NCBI RefSeq assembly: GCF_024172165.1
Contig: NZ_JAMZEB010000002.1
Span: 9,770,501 to 9,834,500, forward strand
Length of the DNA: 64,000 nucleotides
From: Nonomuraea thailandensis
GTDB lineage: Bacteria; Actinomycetota; Actinomycetes; Streptosporangiales; Streptosporangiaceae
Reading direction: 5' to 3'
Position numbers and translations under genes: made by a program. Of the stretch, positions 48,805 to 58,000 are shown one piece after another; within the stretch, counting starts at the first letter, position 1; every line of letters starts with the position of its first letter. The notes under the pieces are model-generated. The model had not been told where the DNA came from and searched no databases. It saw only the letters and a list, made by a program, of their open reading frames with translations.

Positions 48805-50256
48805 TCAGGAGGCGCTGGTGGACCGGCCTTCGCCGACGGTGGCCTCGTGCCGCCGGGTCCGCCGGGGCAGGAGCGGCACCAGCAGCACCGCGAGGAGGAA
48901 GACCCCGGCGTTGTAGAGCAGGGTCTGCCAGGTGGCGCCCGCCCACACCGCCGGGTCACGCGGTCCGGTGCCGACCAGCCCGAAGAAGATCGCGCCGACC
49001 ATCGCCACGCCCACGGCGGTGCCGAGCTGGATGGTGGCGTTGGCCACGCCGGACCCGGCGCCCGCGTCCCGGGCGGGCACGCCGGCCAGCACGAGGTCCA
49101 CCAGGATGGGCACGACCAGGCCGGAGCCCATGCCCGCCACCAGGAGGCAGGCGAAGACCTGCCAGGAGTCCGTGGCGCCGCCGTAGTGGCGCAGCACCAG
49201 GATCAGGGCCGCCATCCCGGCCACCATGACGGCCAGGCCGAGCCCGATGAGCCGGCGACCGGCGACGGCTCCGTACCTGACCGCGATGTTCGCGGTGAGG
49301 CCGAGCCCGATCGTCCAGCCCAGCCCCGTCAGCGCCATCCGCAGCGGGCTCCAGCCGTGCGCGACCTGGAAGTCCCACACCAGCACGATGAGGTAGGACA
49401 TGATGCCGGAGAAGACCAGCGCCATCAGCACGGATCCGGCGACGAACGACCTGTTGCGGAACAACGCCGGCGGCACCAGCGGCGAGGCCCCCTCCGTGCG
49501 GAACTGGTAGATCCCGAAGAGCGCGAACAGCGGCAGTGACAGGGCCATCGACACCACCGTCCACACCGGCCAGCCCAGCTCGTGGCCCTGAACCAGCGGG
49601 AACATGAGCATGATCGAGGCGAGCCCGAGCAGCAGCACGCCGGGGATGTCCAGCCGCAGCGGCCGGTCGGACTTCGACTCCGGCACCAGCCGCGCCGCCC
49701 CCGAGAAGGCCAGCACGCCGATCGGGACGTTCACCCAGAAGATCCAGCGCCAGCCCGGCCCGGCGGTGAGCAGGGCCCCGACGACCGGGCCGGTGATCGA
49801 GGCGAACGGCACGACGACGCCGAGCAGCCCCATGGCCTTGAGGCGCTCGGGCGGCTGGAACATCACCTGGATCACGGACAGCACCTGCGGCACCATCAGC
49901 GCCGCGAACACGCCCTGCGCCACCCTCGCGGCGGCCATCATCTCGCCGCTCTGGGCCAGCCCGGCCAGGGCCGAGGCGGCGGTGAACCCCGCGACGCCGG
50001 TGAGGAAGACCTTCTTGCGGCCGGTGATGTCACCGAGCCGGCCGCCGGTGACCAGGAGCAGCGCGAACGCCAGCGCGAAACCCGCCAGGATCCACTGCTG
50101 CAGGGAGACGCCCGCGCCGAGGTCCCGCTGGATGTACGGCAGGGCGACGTTGACGATCGTCACGTCCAGCTGGTTCATGAACATGGCCGTGAGGACGATG
50201 AACAGCGCGAACCACCTGCGGGGGAATTCGCCGCGCCGATAGCTTTCGGTGGCCAT
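48805..50256 (-). CDS. DHA2-family MFS drug exporter (EmrB/QacA type)
   Basis: A 483-aa transporter with 14 hydrophobic segments. The family pattern is visible: MFMNQLDVTIVNVALPYIQR (motif D1), TGGRLGDITGRKKVF (motif A), VAQGVFAALMVPQVLSVIQV and FGPVVGALLT-like SITGPVVGALLTAGPGWRWI (motif C). It probably exports a hydrophobic compound by proton antiport. The product of the neighbouring polyketide cluster is a candidate but not proven. It lies 312 bp downstream of the divergently placed AfsR-type gene promoter, on the same strand. Confidence 0.92.
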   Translation of the reverse strand: MATESYRRGEFPRRWFALFIVLTAMFMNQLDVTIVNVALPYIQRDLGAGVSLQQWILAGFALAFALLLVTGGRLGDITGRKKVFLTGVAGFTAASALAGLAQSGEMMAAARVAQGVFAALMVPQVLSVIQVMFQPPERLKAMGLLGVVVPFASITGPVVGALLTAGPGWRWIFWVNVPIGVLAFSGAARLVPESKSDRPLRLDIPGVLLLGLASIMLMFPLVQGHELGWPVWTVVSMALSLPLFALFGIYQFRTEGASPLVPPALFRNRSFVAGSVLMALVFSGIMSYLIVLVWDFQVAHGWSPLRMALTGLGWTIGLGLTANIAVRYGAVAGRRLIGLGLAVMVAGMAALILVLRHYGGATDSWQVFACLLVAGMGSGLVVPILVDLVLAGVPARDAGAGSGVANATIQLGTAVGVAMVGAIFFGLVGTGPRDPAVWAGATWQTLLYNAGVFLLAVLLVPLLPRRTRRHEATVGEGRSTSAS

Positions 50257-50433
50257 CTGACCCTCTTCCGGTCTCTCGTCATGCCATGGCGCTGATCAAT
50301 TCCTGCTCATGGTCGCGTGCGCGGCTAGAGCCCGGCTCAAGCACGACTGGGACGAGAAAAACGACGTGGACCCCGGGATCATCGGGGAAGGGCCGTACCA
50401 TGACACATCATGCCGCCGGGAGGGTAGAGGTCC

Positions 50434-51384
50434 GTGTCCGATGACCGCGCATGGCACCGGGATCCCCGCCGAGGTGCGAGCCGTTCACCTCACACCGGCA
50501 GGGCGGCGTCCGGCCGCGATCGGACGGGCTGGTGGGTGGCCGGGGCGCTGGTCCTCACGTTCGCGGTCGCGGTCGCGGCCACGCTCTACGTGGTGACGCC
50601 GCGAGACCCCGCCCCGGCGCCGCCGGGGCAGGCGCCGGAGCAGGTGCCGGCGGGGTGGCGGCTGGTCTGGGCCGACGAGTTCGACGGGCCCGCCGGGCCG
50701 CCGGACCCGGCGAAGTGGAACCTGGTGGACGACCACCTCGGCTACAACAACGAGCTGGAGTACTACTCGCCGCGCAACGCGGCCGTGGACGGCCAGGGGC
50801 GGCTGGTGATCACCGCCAGGTCGGACGACGCGGGCGGCCACGACTGCAGCCCTCGCGTGTGCGCGGCCACCTCCGCGCGGTTGTTCACGGCGGGCAAGTT
50901 CGTCCAGCGCTACGGGCGCATCGAGGCCCGCATCAAGTTACCCGAGGGCCAGGGCATGTGGCCGGCCTTCTGGGCGCGGCGCTCCCCGCAGGGCAGCGGG
51001 CGCGGGGAGATCGACATCATGGAGCATCTCGGGCGCGAGCCGGACACCGTCCACGGCAGCCTGCACGGCGAGCAGGGCTACGACGAGCAGAACACCTACC
51101 GGCTGCCCGGCGGGGGCAGGTTCGCCGACGACTTCCACGTCTTCGCCGCCGACTGGTATCCCGACCGCATCTCCTTCCTCGTCGACGGGCAGGTCTACGC
51201 CACCGAGCACAAGGCGGACGCGCCGCCCGGCGGCTGGGACTTCGACGTGCCCTACTACCTGCTGCTCAACCTGGCCGTCGGCGGCGACTGGCCGGGCCCG
51301 CCCGACTCGACGACCCGCTTCCCGCAGCAGCTCATCGTGGACCACGTCCGCGTGTACGCCTCCGCCGCCGATCCGCCCCGCTGA
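50434..51384 (+). CDS. GH16 family glycoside hydrolase, membrane-anchored
   Basis: A 316-aa enzyme. One N-terminal transmembrane/signal segment (about residues 33-53, WVAGALVLTFAVAVAATLYV) leads into a Pro-rich linker. The beta-jelly-roll GH16 domain starts at LVWADEFDGPAG and carries the catalytic ExDxxE motif at Glu192, Asp194 and Glu197 (EIDIMEH). The C-terminus is LIVDHVRVYA. GH16 enzymes cut beta-1,3/1,4-glucans or galactans. It acts outside the cell. GTG start at 50434 follows gggagggtagagg. Its last 53 bp overlap the convergent flippase gene. Confidence 0.93.
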   Translation: MSDDRAWHRDPRRGASRSPHTGRAASGRDRTGWWVAGALVLTFAVAVAATLYVVTPRDPAPAPPGQAPEQVPAGWRLVWADEFDGPAGPPDPAKWNLVDDHLGYNNELEYYSPRNAAVDGQGRLVITARSDDAGGHDCSPRVCAATSARLFTAGKFVQRYGRIEARIKLPEGQGMWPAFWARRSPQGSGRGEIDIMEHLGREPDTVHGSLHGEQGYDEQNTYRLPGGGRFADDFHVFAADWYPDRISFLVDGQVYATEHKADAPPGGWDFDVPYYLLLNLAVGGDWPGPPDSTTRFPQQLIVDHVRVYASAADPPR

Positions 51385-53806
51385 CCCGCGCGCGCCGCCC
51401 GGCGGCGAAGCTGACGACCAGCACGCCCACCCCCAGCAGCAGCGACAGGCCCTGCGCGAGCGTCCAGCCGAGGGCCGCGGCCGTCAGCCCGTACGGGAGC
51501 AGCGCCGCCACCAGCCCCAGCACCAGCGCCGCGTTGGCGCCGTTCATGAAGACGTACGCGACCGTGCGGTCCCGGCTGATCAGGATCGTGTCCACCAGGT
51601 AGTTCCCCGCCCCGACCAGCGCCGCCAGGGCCAGCACCCGGAGGGTCTGCGCCGCCTGCGCCGAGTAGCCCTCGCCGAACACGCGCAGGAGGTGCGGCGC
51701 GCCGGCCACGATCACCGCGACGGCCGGCACGAGCAGGCCGTAGATGCCCGCCACGGCCTTGCGCAGGTAGCGGCGCAGCGAGATCCGCTGCGCCTCGGCG
51801 AACAGCACCTGCGCGCTCGTCGAAGGGATGAAGTTGAGGAACGCCGCCACCTGGAAGGCGATCGCGAAGTACGCCGCCGCCTGCGGCCCCTGGACGGCCA
51901 GCACCTCCAGCGGCACCACGGTGCTCGGCAGCATGCCGAGCGCGGTCGCCAGGTAACCGGCGGCGGAGAACGGCAGGTACCGCCGCAGCAGGTCGACCGG
52001 CCGGGCGCGGGCTCCGGCGGGGCGGCGCAGCCTGCGCCACAGCGCCGCCCCGCCGAGCAGGCAGGCGAGCAGGGTGCCGCCGCCGTAGGCGAGGACCAGG
52101 CCGATGAAGCCGAGCGGGACCAGCGGCAGCAGGGCGCCGACCTTCAGCACGGTGCCGGCCGCGTTCTTGGCGAGCAGCGCCCCCGTGCCCCGGACCGCCA
52201 GCAGGCCCGCGTCCAGCGTCCCGCCGACGGCGGTGACCATCACCAGGGCCGTGACCAGCGCGACCGTCCCGGGCTGCCGGATCAGCTCCGGGCCGCCCGG
52301 CAGCAGCGGCGCCAGGATCAGCAGGGACAGCAGGGCGAGCACGCCGCCGATCGCGCCGACCGCGGTCACGGCGATCGCGGCCAGGCGGCGCGGGTCGCCG
52401 GCCTTCACCAGGTGGCGCAGCAGCGTGGTGGGCAGGCCGAGGGAGGCGACGGTGGAGAGCAGGCTGACGCTCGCGGTCACGGCGGTCAGCCAGCCGACGG
52501 CCTCGACCGGGTAGTTGCGCGCCGCCAGCGTGAAGAACGCGAAGCCGCCCGCCGCGAGCAGCACCGTGTTCACCAGCAGCAGGAAGGTGCCGCGCACCAG
52601 GACGTCACGGAAGAGCGAGCGGACGCGCTCCCCCATCGGCCCGCCCGCGGGATCGCCAGTCACGGGCTCCCCCATCGGCCCGCCCGCGGGATCGCCGGTC
52701 ACGGGCTCCCCCGCCTGCCCGCCCGCGGGGTCGAGGCGGGCGCGTTCCGTCGGGTTCCGGTGGCGCAGTGCGGTGGCGTAGCCGGTGCGGGTCGCGTGGG
52801 CGATCTCGGGCCAGCCGGCGCCGTTCGCGTGCTCCAGCGCCGCCTGCGACATCCCCGCCAGCGTCGCCGCGTCCCAGCCCGCCGCCTCCCGCAGGGCGGC
52901 GGCGAGCCCGGCGACGCCGCCGCGGTAGCAGGCCAGGGCGGCGGGCGGCAGCCCCGCCAGGGCGGGCAGTTCGGGCACGATCAGCGGCCGGCCGTGGGCG
53001 AGCGCGAGCAGCGCGCTGCCGCTGGTGGTGATCTCGCGGAACGGCAGCACGGCGACGTCGCCCGCCGCGAACAGCCCGGCGACGTCCTCCTCGCGCACCC
53101 GCCCGAGCCGCAGCTCGACCCGGTCGTCGCCGGCGGCCGACGCCTCCAGCCGGGCCGCGAGCTCCGGGTCCGGGCAGGATCCGGCGACGACGAGGCGCAC
53201 GTCCAGCGCGCCGGGCAGCGCCGTGAACGCGGCGAGCAGATCCTCGACCCCCTTGTACGGCTCGATCCGCCCGAAGAACAGGAACGTGCGCGGCCTGCCG
53301 GACCGGCCCGGCGGCGGCACCGGCGGCGCCGGGAAGGGGCCGTGCGGGATCACCACGGCCCTGGACGGCGCCGCCCCCAGGGCCGCCAGCCGGTCCAGCG
53401 CCGTCGAGTGGTGGGCGATCACGAGGTCGCAGCGCCGCACCAGGGTGCGCCGGGCGGCCGCGTCGTCGGCGAAGACGGGCCGGTGCGGCAGCACGTTGTG
53501 CGCGGTCCACACCAGCCGCAGCCCGAGCAGCCGCACGACGCCGAGGACGGCGGCGAACCAGAGCTGCGCCACCCGCCGCGTCCGGTCCCCGCCGGGCAGC
53601 GCGAACTTCCACACCCAGTGCAGGTGCACGACCCGGGCCCCCGCCAGCCGCCGGGCGGCCAGCTCGGCGGGCAGCAGCAGGAGGTTGAGCGTGTGGGAGG
53701 GGGTCAGCTCGCCCAGGTAGCGGACGCGGACGCCGCCCTCGCGTAACCCCGCGTGCAGCAGCTCCTGGTACGGGTTGCTGTCGCGGGGGAAGACCAGCAC
53801 CTTCAT
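51332..53806 (-). CDS. Glycosyltransferase GT4 domain fused to Wzx/MATE-like flippase
   Basis: An 824-aa single reading frame. Residues about 1-365 are a GT-B glycosyltransferase: MKVLVFPRDSNPYQELLHAG, LVWTAHNVLPHRPVF, FLFFGRIEPYKGVEDLLAAF and FREITTSGSALLALAHGRPL. Residues about 400-810 are a polytopic membrane domain with 12-14 helices resembling polysaccharide flippases, for example FFTLAARNYPVEAVGWLTAV and NYLVDTILISRDRTVAYVF. The two are joined by a linker of repeated TGDPAGGPMGEPV units. It would couple sugar addition with lipid-linked glycan export. ATG 53806 overlaps the upstream stop. An internal GTG at 52663 could give a separate flippase. Confidence 0.85.
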   Translation of the reverse strand: MKVLVFPRDSNPYQELLHAGLREGGVRVRYLGELTPSHTLNLLLLPAELAARRLAGARVVHLHWVWKFALPGGDRTRRVAQLWFAAVLGVVRLLGLRLVWTAHNVLPHRPVFADDAAARRTLVRRCDLVIAHHSTALDRLAALGAAPSRAVVIPHGPFPAPPVPPPGRSGRPRTFLFFGRIEPYKGVEDLLAAFTALPGALDVRLVVAGSCPDPELAARLEASAAGDDRVELRLGRVREEDVAGLFAAGDVAVLPFREITTSGSALLALAHGRPLIVPELPALAGLPPAALACYRGGVAGLAAALREAAGWDAATLAGMSQAALEHANGAGWPEIAHATRTGYATALRHRNPTERARLDPAGGQAGEPVTGDPAGGPMGEPVTGDPAGGPMGERVRSLFRDVLVRGTFLLLVNTVLLAAGGFAFFTLAARNYPVEAVGWLTAVTASVSLLSTVASLGLPTTLLRHLVKAGDPRRLAAIAVTAVGAIGGVLALLSLLILAPLLPGGPELIRQPGTVALVTALVMVTAVGGTLDAGLLAVRGTGALLAKNAAGTVLKVGALLPLVPLGFIGLVLAYGGGTLLACLLGGAALWRRLRRPAGARARPVDLLRRYLPFSAAGYLATALGMLPSTVVPLEVLAVQGPQAAAYFAIAFQVAAFLNFIPSTSAQVLFAEAQRISLRRYLRKAVAGIYGLLVPAVAVIVAGAPHLLRVFGEGYSAQAAQTLRVLALAALVGAGNYLVDTILISRDRTVAYVFMNGANAALVLGLVAALLPYGLTAAALGWTLAQGLSLLLGVGVLVVSFAAGRRARVSGADRRRRRTRGRGPR
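52627..52735. repeat. 39-bp tandem repeats in the GT-flippase linker
   Basis: Two 39-bp units (52627-52665 and 52666-52704) differ at one position. A third, diverged partial copy follows (52705-52735). They encode 13-residue Gly/Pro units and keep the frame, so the number of repeats sets the linker length between the two domains. Confidence 0.88.
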
Positions 53807-54684
53807 CGGCGGGGGGCGAGGAGTTCGGCGAGCACGCCCGCGCCGTACACCAGGTGGTCGGCCAGCACCCGCGCCGGGCCGTTGTGCCGGTTGCGCCAGG
53901 CCGGCACGAGCAGCAGCGCCGGATAGTACGGGAACCACAGGGTCAGCGGCAGCCCGAGCAGGAAGAGGGGGTAGACCAGCACCATCGGCTCCCGGCGCAG
54001 CAGGTCCGCCCGGCGGCCGCGGTGCTTGAGGTAGAGCCGGGCGCGGGCCTTGCCGTAGACGTAGGAGCGGCGGAGCTGGCGGCGGCGGTCCCCCCAGTCG
54101 TGGGTGACGACCGCGTCGCCGGCGCTGCGGATGCGGTGCCCGGCGTCCTGGACCCGCCAGCTGAAGTCGACGTCGGAGCCGTAGCCGAACGTCTCGTCGA
54201 AGCCGGTGACCTCGTCGAAGACCTCCCGGCGGACGGCCAGGTTGCCGGTGCCGCACTCGGGCAGGTAGCGGGCGGCGGCCCGGCGGCGGGCGTCGGCGTC
54301 GTACAGGCTGTCGTGCCCCTCGGGGCCGGTGACCAGGCCCGACACGACGCTCTCGCCCTCGTCGAGCAGCGGCGTGACCAGGCGGCGCAGCCAGCCGTCG
54401 CGGGGCAGGCAGCCCGCGTCGGTGAACACGACGACCTCCCCCTCGGCGGCCCGCACGCCGGCGTTGCGCTGGTGCGCGATGGTGACGCGGGCGCCGGGCG
54501 GCGGGGTGAAGGCCGTCCACCGCACGTGCGGGTGGGCGGCGGCGACGGCGTCGAGCCGGCCTTCGGAGGCGTCCACGACGATGATCTCGTACGGCAGGCC
54601 GGCCGCCCCGGCCGCGTGGGTGACGGCGCCGAGGGTGCCGTCGAGCGCGGGCTCGTCCTTGCTGATGATGACGATAGAGATCAT
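53803..54684 (-). CDS. GT2 glycosyltransferase
   Basis: A 293-aa GT-A fold enzyme. Nucleotide-sugar binding is seen in SIVIISKDEPALDGTL and PYEIIVVDASEGRLDAVA, the metal site DxD-like in EVVVFTDAGCLPRDGWLRRL, and acceptor-side ED-type residues in GYGSDVDFSWRVQDAGHRI. The C-terminal hydrophobic segment (about 235-260) suggests membrane association. It is coupled to neighbours on both sides by ATGA overlaps. It probably adds a sugar to a lipid-linked glycan; donor and linkage are unknown. Confidence 0.9.
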   Translation of the reverse strand: MISIVIISKDEPALDGTLGAVTHAAGAAGLPYEIIVVDASEGRLDAVAAAHPHVRWTAFTPPPGARVTIAHQRNAGVRAAEGEVVVFTDAGCLPRDGWLRRLVTPLLDEGESVVSGLVTGPEGHDSLYDADARRRAAARYLPECGTGNLAVRREVFDEVTGFDETFGYGSDVDFSWRVQDAGHRIRSAGDAVVTHDWGDRRRQLRRSYVYGKARARLYLKHRGRRADLLRREPMVLVYPLFLLGLPLTLWFPYYPALLLVPAWRNRHNGPARVLADHLVYGAGVLAELLAPRR

Positions 54685-56957
54685 CGGTGGAAGACCTTCG
54701 TGACTCCGCTCGTGTAGACGAGATCGTAGTGCGCCTCGATGAAGCCGGTCGGGAACGCGTACAGGGCGAGCTGGTTGTCGAACAGCGACCGGGCGCGGCC
54801 GACGGCCGTGTTGGCCCAGCTCGCGTACACCCAGGCCCGCCGGTCGAGGGTCAGGGGGGTGATGTCGGTCTGGATCCGCCGCCCGGGGCCGAGCTCGGCG
54901 AACAGCCGCAGCTGCGCGTACCGGTCGGCGTAGAGGCGGTCGGGTGAGCCGCGGGCCGCCTGCTCCAGCCAGCGCGCGCCCGCCAGCTCGGCCTCGTACA
55001 TGCAGTACCGCTCGCAGTCCTCGCCGCGCGTGGAGAGGTTGGTCGCCCTTTCCCCGCCGAGCAGCACGTTGTCCAGGCCGCTGCCGGTGGTGAAGGTGAC
55101 CACGACGGCCGCTCCGGCCAGCCCGTACGTCGTCCGGCGGAGCACGAGGGGGAGCTTGGCCGCCGAGACGCGGTGCAGCAGCCAGAACAGGGCGATGGTG
55201 AGCAGCGTCAGCGCCTGGAGGTGGGCGCGGCTCTGGTTGTAGGACGCGGCCAGGGTGCCCGAGACGCGTAACAGCACCAGGGCGCCCAGCATCGGCACGG
55301 CCAGCACGCCGATCCGCCTGACCAGCCACGAGGAGTGGCGGCGCACGGCCATGACGACGGCGCCGATCAGGGCGAGCAGGTTCGCCAGTTGCTGGATCAG
55401 CAGCACGCCGAGGTCGAGCGACGCGCTCACCGCCGGCGCCGCCTTCGGGGGGACGGGGACGCCCGCGTCCCCGAGCTCCCAGCGGGGATCGCCGGCGTCG
55501 GCGGCAGGCGTCACGGCGACCTTGGGCGGGCGGTACTTGGGCACCACCCGCTTGGCGTACAGGTACGTCGGGATGCGGGTCACGTCGGTGCCCCGCAGGT
55601 AGGCGGACAGCAGTGTGCCGGCGCTCTCCGCGCCGGGCAGCAGCCGCAGGCCCTCGGAGCTCAGCGCGGTGCGGAACTCGCCGATGTTGGCCGTCGACCG
55701 GGTGATCGGGACGTACCAGAGCACGCCGGCGAGCAGCCCGGGCAGCAGCGCCGCCGCGACCGCGCGCGGCGCGATCCGCGGCCGCCGCAGGGCCCATAGC
55801 ACGGCCTGCAGCACCAGAGCCCCGCCGAGCATCACGGCCGTGAAGTACGCGGTCGTGTAGTGCGAGACCACGATGCCCGCCCCGAACAGGCCCAGCAGCA
55901 CCGCCTTGGGCAGGTGCCGCAGCCGGGCGTCGAGCAGGGCCCCGCACAGCGCCGCGAACAGCAGCATGGCGATCTCCTGGCGGGCCAGCGCGGGGAACTG
56001 CTGCGACAGCGCGCCCTGCGCCGTCACGAACGCGGCGGCGGCGAACGCCCACTGCCCCGGCAGGAAACGCCTGGCGAGATGGAAGATCGCGACGGGGAAC
56101 ATCGCGAAGAGCGCCGGATAGACGACCTTGAGCACCAGCAGGACCGGCAGCCCGGTCAGGGCGTGCAACTGGGCGGGCAGGACGGTGATGCTGAGCATCG
56201 CCCCGTACGCGTCGGGGTGCGGCCCCGTCACCCAGATCCCCGAGGTGGCCGTCTCCTGCGCCACGGCGTACTCGGAGGCGATGTCGAACCCGTAGACCAG
56301 CTCGCCGCGCAGCGCGTACGACCACATCATGGCCAGCGACACCGCGTACAGCAGCACGGCCGAGCGGCCGTCGCCCAGCCGCCCGGCCCTGACGATCCCG
56401 AAGGCCGTCACGAGCACGCAGCCGGCGACGGCGGCGATCGCCGCCTCGGGGCCGTACCCGTGGTTGAGGCGCAGCGCGCCCGCGGCGGCGAGGAGCGGCA
56501 GCAGCAACGGCAGCGACAGCCATCCGGCGGAGGGCAGGGACCGCCACGGGACCGCCGTCTCCCGCGGCGCCCCCGTCCCGGCGAGGAACAGGCCCAGGCA
56601 GACCAGCATGAGCCCGGCCAGCAGCGGCCCGGCCCGCAGCGGCGTCCCCGGGTCCGAGCCGGGGCCGAACACCGCGCCGAGCACGGCTCCGTCGGCCAGC
56701 GGCACGAGCAGGGTGACCGCGAGGCCGGACACCATGAGCACGATCAGCGACGCGGCCGGCACGTACAGCGGGAACGCCGCCACCCGGTGGCCCGGCACCC
56801 GCAACGCGCGCAGCAGCAGGCACCCGGGCACGGCCAGCAGGAGCGGCACGAGCAGCAGCTGGGCCGCCCAGAGGTGGCGCACCTGGGCCAGGCCGACGAT
56901 CAGGACGAGGGCCGCGCCGTACAGCACCATCCGCCTGTCCTGCTCGCGGACGGTCAC
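54681..56957 (-). CDS. DUF2206 polytopic membrane protein
   Basis: A 758-aa protein with about 14 membrane helices and a C-terminal extracytoplasmic part. The DUF2206 pattern is clear: GELVYGFDIASEYAVAQETA, YGAMLSITVLPAQLHALTG and VLKVVYPALFAMFPVAIFHL. These proteins sit in surface-glycan loci and resemble GT-C enzymes or polymerases. The catalytic role is undetermined; it is the only candidate for a Wzy-like polymerase here. GTG start at 56957 overlaps the upstream stop (GTGA). Confidence 0.85.
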   Translation of the reverse strand: MTVREQDRRMVLYGAALVLIVGLAQVRHLWAAQLLLVPLLLAVPGCLLLRALRVPGHRVAAFPLYVPAASLIVLMVSGLAVTLLVPLADGAVLGAVFGPGSDPGTPLRAGPLLAGLMLVCLGLFLAGTGAPRETAVPWRSLPSAGWLSLPLLLPLLAAAGALRLNHGYGPEAAIAAVAGCVLVTAFGIVRAGRLGDGRSAVLLYAVSLAMMWSYALRGELVYGFDIASEYAVAQETATSGIWVTGPHPDAYGAMLSITVLPAQLHALTGLPVLLVLKVVYPALFAMFPVAIFHLARRFLPGQWAFAAAAFVTAQGALSQQFPALARQEIAMLLFAALCGALLDARLRHLPKAVLLGLFGAGIVVSHYTTAYFTAVMLGGALVLQAVLWALRRPRIAPRAVAAALLPGLLAGVLWYVPITRSTANIGEFRTALSSEGLRLLPGAESAGTLLSAYLRGTDVTRIPTYLYAKRVVPKYRPPKVAVTPAADAGDPRWELGDAGVPVPPKAAPAVSASLDLGVLLIQQLANLLALIGAVVMAVRRHSSWLVRRIGVLAVPMLGALVLLRVSGTLAASYNQSRAHLQALTLLTIALFWLLHRVSAAKLPLVLRRTTYGLAGAAVVVTFTTGSGLDNVLLGGERATNLSTRGEDCERYCMYEAELAGARWLEQAARGSPDRLYADRYAQLRLFAELGPGRRIQTDITPLTLDRRAWVYASWANTAVGRARSLFDNQLALYAFPTGFIEAHYDLVYTSGVTKVFHR

Positions 56958-58000
56958 GTGCTCTGCCCTCCACCCCGGCCGGCCCTGTCCCCGGCGAACA
57001 TGCGGCGGAAGGCCCACAGACCGTGCAGGAAGCCGACATTCTCGCACGCTTCCTGGGCGAGCCGGAGGTACGGGTCGGCGAGCGCCTCGATCCTGCCCGC
57101 CGGCGCGTGCCGCGGCCCCGCCGGGTAGAGCGGCAGCGGCAGCAGCACCGCCACCGCCGCGAGCACCGGCCACCGGACGGCCGCCACGGCCAGGCCCGCG
57201 ACCAGCACCGGCCACGGGAACAGCGTCGGCCGCACCCCGGGCCACTTCAGGTACTGCATGGCGGCGCCCCGCCCGTAGGCGAGGCTGCGGCGCAACAGCC
57301 CGCGCGCCGTGGGCGTGTACCGGTGGCCGACCGGCGCGTCGGGGACGAAGACCAGCCGGCCCGGCCGGTCCCGCCGCAGCCTGCGGGACAGGTCCTCCTC
57401 CTCGGCCGCGTAACGGAACCTGGGGTCGAACCCGCCGGCGGCCAGCAGCCGCTCCCGCTCGAACGACATGTTGCCGCCGCTGAAGGCGTAGACGTCGCGC
57501 CTGCCGCGGGCCGGCCCGGCTGCCGTCCCCCACTGCCGTCTCAGGTACAACCACAGCCGGTACGGCAACGCCGCGCTGACGGTGAGCTCCAGCTCCAGCG
57601 GCTCGTGCCGGTTGTTGCGTTCGAGGAAGCGCGGCAGGTAACCGTCCCCCGTCACCGGGACGATCGGGCCGCCCACCCCGGCGACCCCCTCCTCCGCGTA
57701 GCCGTCGAGCAGCCGCTCGGCCCAGTGGGGGGACGGCTCGCAGTCGTCGTCGAGGAAGGCCACGACCTGCCCCTTCGCGGCCCGCAGGCCGGTGTCCCGG
57801 GCCGCCGCCGCGCCGCGGTTCTCCTCGTGGCGGACGACCGTGGCGCCGTGGTCGCGCGCGACGTCCCCGGTCGCGTCCTGGGATCCGTCGTCGACGACGA
57901 TGACCTCCAGGACCGGGTGGGCCCGCAGCGCGTCGAGGGTGCGGCCGAGGCGGGCGGCGCCGTTGTAGGAGCAGATGACGACGGACAGGCTAGGGGGCAT
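56954..58000 (-). CDS. GT2 glycosyltransferase
   Basis: A 348-aa family 2 enzyme. It has SLSVVICSYNGAARLGRTLD, VLEVIVVDDGSQDATGDVA, the metal-binding DDD in VVAFLDDDCEPSPHWAERLL, the GGNMSFERE acceptor loop and YAAEEEDLSRRLRRD (ED motif). One or two C-terminal hydrophobic segments (about 265-300) anchor it to the membrane. It is the strongest canonical GT2 of the operon. Its start lies within the 3' end of the upstream GT4 gene (11-bp overlap). Confidence 0.92.
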   Translation of the reverse strand: MPPSLSVVICSYNGAARLGRTLDALRAHPVLEVIVVDDGSQDATGDVARDHGATVVRHEENRGAAAARDTGLRAAKGQVVAFLDDDCEPSPHWAERLLDGYAEEGVAGVGGPIVPVTGDGYLPRFLERNNRHEPLELELTVSAALPYRLWLYLRRQWGTAAGPARGRRDVYAFSGGNMSFERERLLAAGGFDPRFRYAAEEEDLSRRLRRDRPGRLVFVPDAPVGHRYTPTARGLLRRSLAYGRGAAMQYLKWPGVRPTLFPWPVLVAGLAVAAVRWPVLAAVAVLLPLPLYPAGPRHAPAGRIEALADPYLRLAQEACENVGFLHGLWAFRRMFAGDRAGRGGGQST

